A stretch of 17,816 nt of DNA, from positions 1-17,816 of the forward strand of contig CAZKXU010000074.1 in NCBI GenBank assembly GCA_964556665.1, read 5' to 3'. Each line of letters begins with the position of its first letter. The stretch's first letter is position 1. The stretch is from CAZKXU01 sp964556665 (GTDB lineage Bacteria; Bdellovibrionota_C; UBA2361; CAZKXU01). The notes below the pieces were generated by a model, which was given only the letters and a program-made list of their open reading frames with translations, searched no databases and was not told where the DNA came from. Both the position numbers and the translations under genes were made by a program. This document shows positions 1-6,628 of this stretch, piece after piece.

Positions 1-340
1 AAAACACATCTTTTGCCCTTCTTTGATCAAACTCTAGCGCTACCGGAGATGCTCCAAGCGAACACCAAGAGTCTCTCAACGAAGTTGCAATGGCACTAAG
101 CTCCTGCAGGGTAGTAAGTGGTCGTGAATCTAGAACGATTTCTATATTCTGAGGATCTAGTATTGATCTATTTAGATAAATTTGAACTGGCCCCGATTGT
201 GTTTGACGGGAGTTAAGCACCGTAAAGACTCTCTGTAGATAATTTCGCCCTTTTGAATCAACACCGAACAGATCGGAGATCCACAGAGCTTTTATCTGCC
301 ACATAGCATAGTCTATGCTTGAGGTTAGTTTTGCTGACAT
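1..340 (-). CDS. Partial hypothetical protein, N-terminal part only
   Basis: Reading the minus strand from an ATG at 340-338, the frame stays open for 113 codons to the left edge, so only the N-terminus is present. A strong Shine-Dalgarno sequence (GGAGGT, complement of 347-352) lies six bases before the ATG, which is the main support for both the gene and its start. The protein begins MSAKLTSSIDYAMWQIKALW and shows no signal peptide, membrane segment or motif that I recognise. It is mixed and soluble-looking, with several Trp residues. It is transcribed away from the DGR target operon, and the two share the 341-575 intergenic region. I cannot assign a function. It could be another DGR-associated accessory gene or an unrelated neighbour. 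Confidence 0.7.
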   Translation of the reverse strand, partial: MSAKLTSSIDYAMWQIKALWISDLFGVDSKGRNYLQRVFTVLNSRQTQSGPVQIYLNRSILDPQNIEIVLDSRPLTTLQELSAIATSLRDSWCSLGASPVALEFDQRRAKDVF

Positions 341-575
341 ATAAATACCTCCATGGTGCTTTCCATAGAGCTAGGGTTAGGCCAAATGTCGGCTTTTGTA
401 AGTTGTTGGTTTTATTGGGGTAGTTATTAGGGGCGGAAAGTGAATTGGATTGGCCAAGCCAGGGGGTGGTTTGGGGAAGCCAAATATTAGATAAAGTCAA
501 ATTTTGTAAATCACATAAAAAGCGAAGATCTCCATAACGTTGAGTAAGATTTTAAAAACAGTTAGAATGTGACGT
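341..575. other. Divergent intergenic region upstream of the DGR target operon
   Basis: This 235-bp AT-rich stretch separates the leftward partial gene from the rightward 576-734/719-1519 pair, so it should hold promoters for both directions. Apart from the Shine-Dalgarno sequence of the leftward gene I see no convincing -35/-10 pair or operator. A minus-strand reading frame through it (500-258) overlaps the supported start at 340 in another frame and looks spurious. Confidence 0.4.
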
Positions 576-734
576 ATGTCAGAAGAAAACGAAAAAGAGT
601 ATCTAATTCAAGAGATAAAAAATGAGGTCGAGAAGCTTCTTCAAGCAGATCATATCTCTGACGGAGAAAAGCTTGATCGGATTAGAAAAGCCTCAAAAGC
701 ATTAGGAGATAACAAATTATGCCTAGCCAAGTAA
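576..734 (+). CDS. Small hypothetical protein overlapping the DGR target gene
   Basis: An ATG at 576 opens a 52-codon frame ending TAA at 732-734. The start of the DGR target gene (ATG at 719) lies inside its last codons in another frame, giving a 16-bp overlap. The Shine-Dalgarno sequence of the target (AGGAG near 703) also lies inside this ORF. That geometry suggests translational coupling, so that the two proteins are made together. The product is highly charged and looks like one or two amphipathic helices: it begins MSEENEKEYLIQEIKNEVEK and continues with Asp/Glu/Lys-rich helix-forming sequence. There is no signal peptide. Its own ribosome binding site is weak. It might be a small partner of the variable protein, or only a leader peptide. 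No family is recognised. Confidence 0.55.
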   Translation: MSEENEKEYLIQEIKNEVEKLLQADHISDGEKLDRIRKASKALGDNKLCLAK

Positions 735-1519
735 CAGCTCCACGCCAATCTGATGCACTTAAATTACCGGTAGGACTTGAGCTTATTCAGGCAGTAACAA
801 AGCTTTTAGCACAATTAGGAATAGCTGAACACAATAGTGACTCCGTTCAAACGGCGTCCATTAACGCTCGCTTGGGTAAAGCCTTAAAAGCTATACAGGG
901 AGATGTTCTATCATGTACCTCCGTCGAGTACGGCGATACTAGAAATAATGGAACTAAGCAGGCCGCTATAAAATTTGAACTCCCACTGTCAACACAGCAA
1001 GGTGCTAGGGTCTTACTCCAAGGTTTACTAGGCGCAGAGGATTCTGTAACCCTAATGAGAGACTGGGGTTCTAGGATAGATTTCGATCAAATGGCACCTT
1101 CTCAAAATGAAGCGATATTGTTTAATGATTCAAACAGCAAGGCACGGAATAGAGAATACGCTGCGAGTGACGCAACGACTACACAGGAAGAGGATTTGAA
1201 GGCAGCAGGTCTTGGAGGGTTCGCCGATGATTTGCAAGCAACGATTGTTTGTGCAGCTTTAGTTAGGAAAGCTAAAGATGCAGGGCTTATTCTTAGCGAA
1301 CCGGCAGACTCTTGGAGGAAAGATCAATCAGAGGTCGTTAAAAAATTAAGTGATCAAGAGCTGGATTTACTTACTAAACTTCGAAACGGTGTTGTAAGAA
1401 CTCTCTCCGGCGCCCTGATTGTCCTTGATGATGGTCGCTTGCGTGCGCTCGACTTCAGCGCCCATGCTCATTCGCGCAACTGGGCGTTCGGCGGCGCGGT
1501 CTCCTCCGCGGAATCCTAA
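719..1519 (+). CDS. DGR target protein with C-terminal variable region
   Basis: The protein has 266 residues, and its last 38 (229-266) are encoded by the variable repeat of the DGR. Compared with the template repeat, eight residues differ: Ile234, Leu236, Leu244, Ser247, Ala248, His249, His251 and Arg253. The template encodes Asn at seven of these positions and Asp at 248. The constant VR frame keeps DDGRLRA and NWAFGGAVSSAE, and the stop codon lies just past the end of homology, as is usual in DGR targets. Known DGR targets generally display the variable residues on a C-type-lectin-like or related ligand-binding fold. I infer a binding role, but residues 1-225 match no family I can name. 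There is no signal peptide or membrane segment, so the protein looks cytoplasmic or is exported by a non-Sec route. AGGAG about ten bases before the ATG supports the start. It overlaps the upstream 52-codon ORF. Confidence 0.85.
   Translation: MPSQVTAPRQSDALKLPVGLELIQAVTKLLAQLGIAEHNSDSVQTASINARLGKALKAIQGDVLSCTSVEYGDTRNNGTKQAAIKFELPLSTQQGARVLLQGLLGAEDSVTLMRDWGSRIDFDQMAPSQNEAILFNDSNSKARNREYAASDATTTQEEDLKAAGLGGFADDLQATIVCAALVRKAKDAGLILSEPADSWRKDQSEVVKKLSDQELDLLTKLRNGVVRTLSGALIVLDDGRLRALDFSAHAHSRNWAFGGAVSSAES
1401..1513 (+). repeat. DGR variable repeat (VR)
   Basis: These 113 bp align without gaps to 1970-2082 (offset 569). There are 11 mismatches, and each is A in the template and C, T or G here. 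About half of the 22 template adenines are changed, and none of the C, G or T positions. All 11 changes are nonsynonymous, altering eight codons. Homology stops abruptly on both sides: base 1400 is A against C at 1969, and 1514 is T against C at 2083. This is the hallmark of adenine-specific mutagenic retrohoming. The VR is the extreme 3' end of the 719-1519 gene. Confidence 0.95.
1481..1513 (+). promoter_or_regulatory. GC-rich, IMH-like 3' end of VR with short hairpin
   Basis: The last 33 bases of the VR are free of substitutions and very GC-rich, against an AT-rich background. In studied DGRs such a tract, the initiation of mutagenic homing (IMH) site, marks where cDNA integration starts. 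An inverted repeat CGCGG-TCTCCT-CCGCG (1495-1510) could form a hairpin. The identical tract and hairpin are present at the TR end (2050-2082), so VR and TR are not distinguished here, unlike the differing IMH and IMH* of the phage BPP-1 system. A weaker AT-rich hairpin lies just after the gene (1555-1568). The role is inferred by position. Confidence 0.5.
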
Positions 1520-1969
1520 ATTGGTTATTGGTACTTGGAATCTTGATTTTCTTGAATTCTTTGGAATTGGTCCTTGAAATTTTCTGAAATCTAGCAAGAA
1601 ATCTCTGGCCACCACAAAATTTATCTAATATAGTACGCAGACCTTGGAAATGTGGAGGTGTTTACGGATACCTCGCCTGAGGTTGATTCACACAGAAAAA
1701 TTCTTATCTCTGCAAAATGGTAAGAATGGCCGGAGTCTTTGCGTCCATGGATTCAAAGAGTGTGCCGACTGTGTAGGAGATAGAAATTCGTGCTCAAATC
1801 TAGTGAGAGGATCTTGTGTTAAGTAACTGGTAGGTGGCTTTGGATTTATGTTTCAAAGTAGATCTCCCAGTAGGCTGGCCAACCTCTCCGAATAAAATTC
1901 AACTGTGGGAGCGTCACGTGGGCTCGATCGGTGGTGTGTCCGGAAGGATTTGAGCAATACTTTGTGAGC
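1520..1969. other. Spacer between DGR target gene and template repeat
   Basis: These 450 bp carry no gene I can support. They presumably hold the end of the target transcript and the promoter or leader of the TR RNA. A 60-codon plus-strand frame at 1644-1826 encodes an Arg-rich sequence with a Cys-rich tail. It has no good ribosome binding site or family resemblance, and I treat it as chance. A small hairpin (AATTC, TTTG loop, GAATT; 1555-1568) follows the VR at a place where some DGRs have a cruciform that stimulates homing, but this one is short and AT-rich. Confidence 0.4.
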
Positions 1970-2082
1970 CTCTCTCCGGCGCCCTGAATGTCAATGATGA
2001 TGGTCGCTTGCGTGCGAACGACTTCAACGACAATGCTAATTCGAACAACTGGGCGTTCGGCGGCGCGGTCTCCTCCGCGGAA
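1970..2082 (+). ncRNA. DGR template repeat (TR), within the template RNA
   Basis: This non-coding copy of the VR lies between the target gene and the reverse transcriptase, in the same direction as both. In the VR reading frame it encodes Asn-rich sequence: eight AAY codons fall at the diversifiable positions, which is the codon layout typical of TRs because A-mutagenesis of AAY gives many residues and no stop codons. It should be transcribed into an RNA that includes downstream spacer sequence, and the RT-Avd complex should copy it into adenine-mutagenised cDNA. The outer limits of the RNA cannot be seen, so only the repeat is marked. The RNA would run into sequence antisense to the accessory gene at 2132-2482. 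Confidence 0.93.
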
Positions 2083-2131
2083 CTTCTGTCTCCTTTTTTT
2101 ACTCTGCTTGCCCTGTGCGAAGTTGAAGTAC

Positions 2132-2482
2132 TTATTTCTGTTTTAAGCTTTTAATCCATCCTCCAAGCATACGACCGATCTCATCAAGAGGTGCTTGCAG
2201 GGCCAAATATTTTTTCTGATTAATTGCCTTTATATCTGAAGTGAGCCTTAAAAATACTCTCAACATATCGATGCGAATTCCGATAGAAATTAGTTTTTCA
2301 ATTCTCTTCTCAGGCGCAAGGTATCCCACAGCGAGAAGCCCTTCAAGGATATCCAAGCAGCAATTTTCACAGCGCTGCCAGAGACTATGCCGCTGCATTT
2401 TTGGAATGGCGCTCTCGGTCTCGTTTAAGGCACGATACAACTCATAGCTTTTGTGTATAATAGGTATGTCAAATTGCTGCAA
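2132..2482 (-). CDS. avd: DGR accessory variability determinant (bAvd-type four-helix bundle)
   Basis: The 116-residue product has the recognisable pattern of the bAvd/four-helix-bundle family. It opens with IPIIHKSYELY, continues with PKMQRHSLWQRCEN and DMLRVFLRLTSDIKAI, and ends DEIGRMLGGWIKSLKQK. The length is normal. In studied DGRs Avd forms a basic barrel-shaped pentamer that binds the reverse transcriptase and the TR RNA and is needed for mutagenic cDNA synthesis. The start is probably TTG at 2482-2480, preceded by an AGGA-type ribosome binding site. It is unusual in orientation: it lies in the TR-RT spacer on the strand opposite to TR, RT and target, and its start is only 21 bases from the RT start, so the two genes diverge. 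Its mRNA would be antisense to any TR-to-RT read-through transcript. Confidence 0.88.
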   Translation of the reverse strand: MQQFDIPIIHKSYELYRALNETESAIPKMQRHSLWQRCENCCLDILEGLLAVGYLAPEKRIEKLISIGIRIDMLRVFLRLTSDIKAINQKKYLALQAPLDEIGRMLGGWIKSLKQK

Positions 2483-2503
2483 TATTTGTCCTGTGAATAG
2501 TAA

Positions 2504-3535
2504 ATGAAAAGATATGCTAATATATTCAACGAATTAATCTCAATAGAGAGTCTTTTCATTGCCTGGTCTGAATTTCGTAAAGGAAAGACAAAGAGGCGGG
2601 ATGTTCAAGAATTTAGTCGCCATCTTGAAAAGAATATTTTTCGGTTGCAGCGGGAGCTTGTTGAAAAAAAGTATAAGCATAGCCCGTACAGCTCTTTTTA
2701 TATTCATGATCCGAAAGTACGCCATATTAGAAAAGCTTCTGTGAAGGATCGCTTAGTACATCAAGCGGCCTATACTATATTAACCAGAATTTATGAGCCT
2801 CGATTTGTCAATGACCTTTATTCATCGCGAGTGGGAAAGGGGACTCATGCCGGGGTCAATGCGCTTACAAGCATGACACTAAAGGTAAGCCGAAATTTAA
2901 CTCAACCTTGTTGGGCACTAAAATGTGACGTCAGTAAGTTTTACGATTCAGTAGACCATGCAGCTCTCTTAGACCTGATTAGGATCACAATTACCGATCC
3001 GTCTGCACAGTGGCTTCTAACTGAAATCGTCGAAAGTTTTCATCATGAGGGGACACCAGGGAAAGGGTTGCCGATTGGAAATCTTACTTCCCAGATATTT
3101 ACAAATATTTATTTGAATGAACTCGACCAATTCGTAAAACAAACGCTCCGGGTGAAATATTATGCACGCTTTGCAGACGATCTAGTGCTGTTATCGACAG
3201 GTAAAAAAGAGCTGCAGAATTACTTGCCCTTGATAAAAAAGTTTTTGCAAGAAAGGCTTAAACTCCAGCTTCACCCCAAAAAAGTGAGTATAAGGCCACT
3301 TCATCAAGGAGTTGATTTTTTAGGGTATGTGGTACTACCGCATCATCGCGTATTGCGGACAAAGACGAAGCGCCGCATGCTTAGAAAACTCGACCAAAGA
3401 CTAAATGAATGCTTTAGTGATCTGGTATCAAAAGAGTCTCTTAACCAAACGCTTCAGTCTTATCTTGGACTCATATCTCACGTAAATGCTTTTGAATTAA
3501 AACGTGATGTGTTAAATAGGTTTATGGCAAAGTAG
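2504..3535 (+). CDS. DGR reverse transcriptase
   Basis: The 343-residue protein has the reverse transcriptase domain in order. A basic N-terminal part (25-80) is followed by SSRVGKGTHAG (107-116), the first catalytic Asp in CDVSKFYDSVDH (Asp142), IGNLTSQ (191-197), and the catalytic pair in FADD (Asp225, Asp226). FLGYVVLPHHRVLR (272-285) and a thumb-like YLGLISH (320-326) come after it. The IGNLTSQ form, with Gln where group II intron enzymes have Pro, is typical of DGR enzymes. The length is normal, and there is no maturase, endonuclease or Cas1 fusion. With Avd it would copy the TR RNA into A-mutagenised cDNA that replaces the VR. The start codon (ATG 2504) has only a weak Shine-Dalgarno sequence. 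The first active-site position is Phe-Ala instead of the more common Tyr-x before DD, which is an allowed variant. Confidence 0.95.
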   Translation: MKRYANIFNELISIESLFIAWSEFRKGKTKRRDVQEFSRHLEKNIFRLQRELVEKKYKHSPYSSFYIHDPKVRHIRKASVKDRLVHQAAYTILTRIYEPRFVNDLYSSRVGKGTHAGVNALTSMTLKVSRNLTQPCWALKCDVSKFYDSVDHAALLDLIRITITDPSAQWLLTEIVESFHHEGTPGKGLPIGNLTSQIFTNIYLNELDQFVKQTLRVKYYARFADDLVLLSTGKKELQNYLPLIKKFLQERLKLQLHPKKVSIRPLHQGVDFLGYVVLPHHRVLRTKTKRRMLRKLDQRLNECFSDLVSKESLNQTLQSYLGLISHVNAFELKRDVLNRFMAK

Positions 3536-3717
3536 GCACCACCACATCTTTAGTAACAAAAATACTAAACCTACTCCCCGGCCGGATCTCCAATGAAACT
3601 GGGCAGGAAATCACAAAAGCTCGATAAAAATCATAGCAATTAGCGGACTGCAAAGTTGGTCTTTTTACTAGCATTCTCAACAGTCCTTGTCCGCCAGGTA
3701 AGAACTAAACTAAATGC
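3536..3717. other. Convergent intergenic region with weak stem-loops
   Basis: These 182 bp separate the stop of the reverse transcriptase from the stop of the coupling-protein gene, so transcription converges here. A short AT-rich stem (TTTAGTA and TACTAAA, 3549-3569, seven-base loop) follows the RT stop. A second pairing is possible between GCGGAC (3643) and GTCCGC (3689). Neither has a clear run of T. They may slow or end transcription, but I would not call a firm intrinsic terminator. Confidence 0.35.
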
Positions 3718-6117
3718 CTACGCCGCCACTGCGCCACCAGGCGCGGACTTGGCTGCAGCGTCGCGCTGCTCTTTCTTCTTCTTCTCCTCTTCCTTCTTCA
3801 GGCGGGTGTAATCAAGGTAGTAAAGGTTGGCCTGGATATTGTCTGTGTTGCTATAAACGTAGGCTAGGAAAAACTCGGTAATGGTTGCATTGCGGACCGC
3901 CAGCTCCTCGGCTAAGCGTAATACTAAGGCCATCCTAGTCTTATTCTCGCTCTCAAAAGCCTCCCACCATTTTTTTGCACTCCCAGTGGTATTGTCCCAA
4001 TCGAGCTTCTTCTTTACCTCTTCTAGTTTTTTTAACACCTGTTCATCTGTCCAGCCGGTTGTATCCGAGATGCCAGGAGGCGTGCCGTAGTATGGTGCAG
4101 CTCCGCTGCCACCTGCCGGATACGCCGCGGGCGCGCCGGTCCCCTGTAGCTGATCGTTATAGTTTATCGGAGCACTTCTTACCCTAAGCTCGAGATCCTC
4201 CGAATCGAACTCCGTAATGCGCTTTAACATCTCAGGAATCTTATAAAATGGCACAAGGTGGCCCTGGAAGACAGGGGTTTCCGGGAGGAAGAATGTCGAG
4301 ACACCTTCAACTGGACGTCCAATCTCGTCAGGTGTTAACACAGCACGCTGCTGTACCTGCTCCTGTTTGCTGTCGTTTTGACTGGCAAAAAACTCGATCA
4401 TCTTACGGTTGCTGCCGGAGGATGCGGTTTGAAACCTTATAGTCATCTGTCCGGTCTCTTTCGAAGCCCATTCAGCGTCGGACAACTCTAAGGTCGGCAT
4501 AAGGATTTTTGTATTAAAACCGGCGATTACTGAATCTGCATTGTCAGCGTAACAGGCCTTGATCTGTGCTAAAGACTGAATAGCAGCAACTATTGAAATG
4601 TTACGAGATCTTAGGGTATTTAACTTTACATGTATATCTGGAAGACGACCGATTGAGCTTGCAAATTCATCGATAACAATACTTACCGGTCGCGGAAGAG
4701 CTACACCTGGACAACGCTCGGCTGACTTAGTCAGGAATCTCATTAACTCTACTACGATAACGTTAGCCAGAGGTCGTAACATTTCAAGTTCGGACTCACG
4801 TAGCTCTACGATAAAAAGGGTCGGCTTTTTAACAATATCATCAAGATCTAATTCATTTAACGCTGTGGTTGTGCGTATAGCTGAGAGATCCCAAGCTGCT
4901 AGGCGCATACTAAGCTCGCTCATAATTGTATCTGCGTTTTGGGAACCGGAGCGGGCAAGTTCCACAAAGGTTTTTGCAGTACGAATTGCGGCGGGATGTG
5001 CCTCCAGCCAATCACACAACGACCTCATGCCGGACTGCACCAACTCGTGAATGCGTGGCATTGAAAGAGTCTCATTTGGATCATGCAGCAATCCCACCAT
5101 TACGGCATTTAAAATTGCTAAAGCATTATTTCTGAAAAAGGGGCTATCACTCTTTGCCGCAGGATTATCTGTGGCGGAGATAATGGTGTTAGAGATTAAT
5201 TTACAATCAGTATCATCTTCAATTTTACCTAAGATATTCCAACTCAGGCTGCGTGTCGGATCAAGAGGATTGAAGAGGAAAATATTTTTTTCCGGATTGT
5301 ACTTGCGTGTCATGGCTGCAAGTTTTTTCCACATTTCAGGCTTAGAGTCTATGACGATCGTAGAACGGAATGGGCATAGGCAGTCATTATAAAGAATCGG
5401 CAGAATCACCTTTGTCGTTTTTCCGCTACCAGTTTTAGCAATTACTAGAATATGGCGGTTACGCTGCTCCGCGGGGATGTGGATACTCCCGGACTTAAAT
5501 GCCAGACCTTCGCTGCCGCGTAGATCGCCGAAAGCAAAGGAGGTATCGCCGCGTTCTCCAGAGGGTCTTGTCCATTTAGCTATCTGTTCGGTAGTAGCTA
5601 AGTCTCCTGATCCTAACTCGTTAGTTTTTGAACGGGTAGGACGGATATATTTACTTTTTAGTGAGGTCGGAGAGATCTCACCAAAAATAACCCCTGTCTT
5701 TTTAAACTCATGTAAGCTTACTCGCACCAATATTGCGAAATAGGTAATGATGACAACGAACAATGTCTCCTCTAGTACATGTCTAGTTTCAAGCGGTGCA
5801 ACAAAAAAGCTAAACAAAGGTTCAAGCCAAACTAGCAACGTTGGCAACGGCCTTACCCACAGGTCAGGTGTAAGGATATCCAAAATCCAACCGTCAATGC
5901 GGTCTATAATAGTCTGGTGGTGAAAGAAATGGTAGAACTCAAGAATAAAGAAAGCTATTGCAAAAATACCGGGAATTACCTGCTCTTTGCGCTTAAGAAA
6001 CTGGTACATGAAGAGTGATATCGAGGCAGCGCCAAGTGTTAAAATTCCAACCACCTGGGGCAGACGATAAAAATCCTGAATGAGTGTCAGGAGGTATATT
6101 TCAAGTGACTGCAACAT
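3718..6117 (-). CDS. TraG/VirD4-family type IV coupling ATPase
   Basis: The 799-residue protein has hydrophobic segments at about 20-42, 47-65, 90-108 and 117-135, then a cytoplasmic P-loop ATPase. Walker A is AKTGSGKTT (227-235) and Walker B is VSIVIDEFAS (478-487). It is followed by LPDIHVKLNTLRSRNISIVAAIQS-type sequence and a FNTKILMPT stretch characteristic of VirD4/TraG/TraD proteins. A Gly/Pro/Tyr-rich linker (about 665-705) leads to a C-terminal helical domain with a Lys/Glu-rich tail, which may receive substrates. The family delivers relaxase-bound DNA or effector proteins to a type IV secretion channel at the inner membrane as a hexamer. No relaxase or channel genes are visible nearby, so the substrate is unknown. 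It converges on the DGR reverse transcriptase and diverges from the 6629 regulator. The start ATG has no clear Shine-Dalgarno sequence. Confidence 0.88.
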   Translation of the reverse strand: MLQSLEIYLLTLIQDFYRLPQVVGILTLGAASISLFMYQFLKRKEQVIPGIFAIAFFILEFYHFFHHQTIIDRIDGWILDILTPDLWVRPLPTLLVWLEPLFSFFVAPLETRHVLEETLFVVIITYFAILVRVSLHEFKKTGVIFGEISPTSLKSKYIRPTRSKTNELGSGDLATTEQIAKWTRPSGERGDTSFAFGDLRGSEGLAFKSGSIHIPAEQRNRHILVIAKTGSGKTTKVILPILYNDCLCPFRSTIVIDSKPEMWKKLAAMTRKYNPEKNIFLFNPLDPTRSLSWNILGKIEDDTDCKLISNTIISATDNPAAKSDSPFFRNNALAILNAVMVGLLHDPNETLSMPRIHELVQSGMRSLCDWLEAHPAAIRTAKTFVELARSGSQNADTIMSELSMRLAAWDLSAIRTTTALNELDLDDIVKKPTLFIVELRESELEMLRPLANVIVVELMRFLTKSAERCPGVALPRPVSIVIDEFASSIGRLPDIHVKLNTLRSRNISIVAAIQSLAQIKACYADNADSVIAGFNTKILMPTLELSDAEWASKETGQMTIRFQTASSGSNRKMIEFFASQNDSKQEQVQQRAVLTPDEIGRPVEGVSTFFLPETPVFQGHLVPFYKIPEMLKRITEFDSEDLELRVRSAPINYNDQLQGTGAPAAYPAGGSGAAPYYGTPPGISDTTGWTDEQVLKKLEEVKKKLDWDNTTGSAKKWWEAFESENKTRMALVLRLAEELAVRNATITEFFLAYVYSNTDNIQANLYYLDYTRLKKEEEKKKKEQRDAAAKSAPGGAVAA

Positions 6118-6628
6118 AAGAAATCAAATTAAGCAGCAAGGTAATTGTTCAATATCCGATCACAATATGCCATGTTGGCGCACCTTTCGTAAGCGTTTAC
6201 GAAAATTCCGCCTCTAAAACTAAGCAATTTAAAGCTCACCTACTGTTATTACTTTTTGTGATTAATTGTAGCATAATCATTTGATCTGCCAAATTAAAAT
6301 AACTATCTGATATTATTGCGTTAATTTGCCGTATAATTGGGCCTACATTGCGCTATTAGTAAAAAAGCAGGGGCTTCAATCCCGTTCATGTTGTTTATCA
6401 CACCTGCCGATATTCACATCGAGGGAAGCTTAGTTGCACTTATCTAGTAGAGCAATTAATGCATAAGTAATTGTTTGTCTGGTTTGGGCAAAGTTAGAGC
6501 AACTGGCCGTGGTTGCATAAGAGCGCATGCGCTGCTAGTGCTAGCCTGAATTAATGAACAGTTAGAAAAGACGGAGAGATACAACGGTATTCCCTGCAAT
6601 ACGAAATTCATATTTAAGGTAAGAGACT
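6118..6628. other. Divergent intergenic region between coupling protein and phosphorelay gene
   Basis: This 511-bp AT-rich region lies between two divergent starts and should hold promoters for both genes. It contains a perfect 8-bp inverted repeat near the coupling-protein side (6185-6204) and a self-complementary GCGCATGCGC (6523-6532) followed by GCTAGTGCTAGC. I found no gene, tRNA or known riboswitch. The palindromes are possible operators. Confidence 0.45.
6185..6204. promoter_or_regulatory. Operator-like inverted repeat upstream of the coupling-protein gene
   Basis: TTTCGTAA and TTACGAAA form perfect 8-bp arms around a GCGT spacer, about 70 bp upstream of the ATG of the minus-strand coupling-protein gene. 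The size and spacing suit a dimeric helix-turn-helix repressor, but no regulator gene is next to it and no family can be assigned. Confidence 0.35.

Noticed and set aside
258..500. Minus-strand 80-codon ORF at the left
   Set aside because: It overlaps the better supported partial gene ending at 340 (strong Shine-Dalgarno sequence) in another frame, and its product has low-quality composition.
1644..1826. 60-codon plus-strand ORF between VR and TR
   Set aside because: It has no convincing ribosome binding site, odd composition and no family pattern. It lies in the expected non-coding leader of the TR RNA.
2504..3535. Group II intron or retron reverse transcriptase
   Set aside because: IGNLTSQ instead of a QGxxxSP motif, no maturase domain, and the linked TR/VR pair and Avd identify a DGR enzyme.
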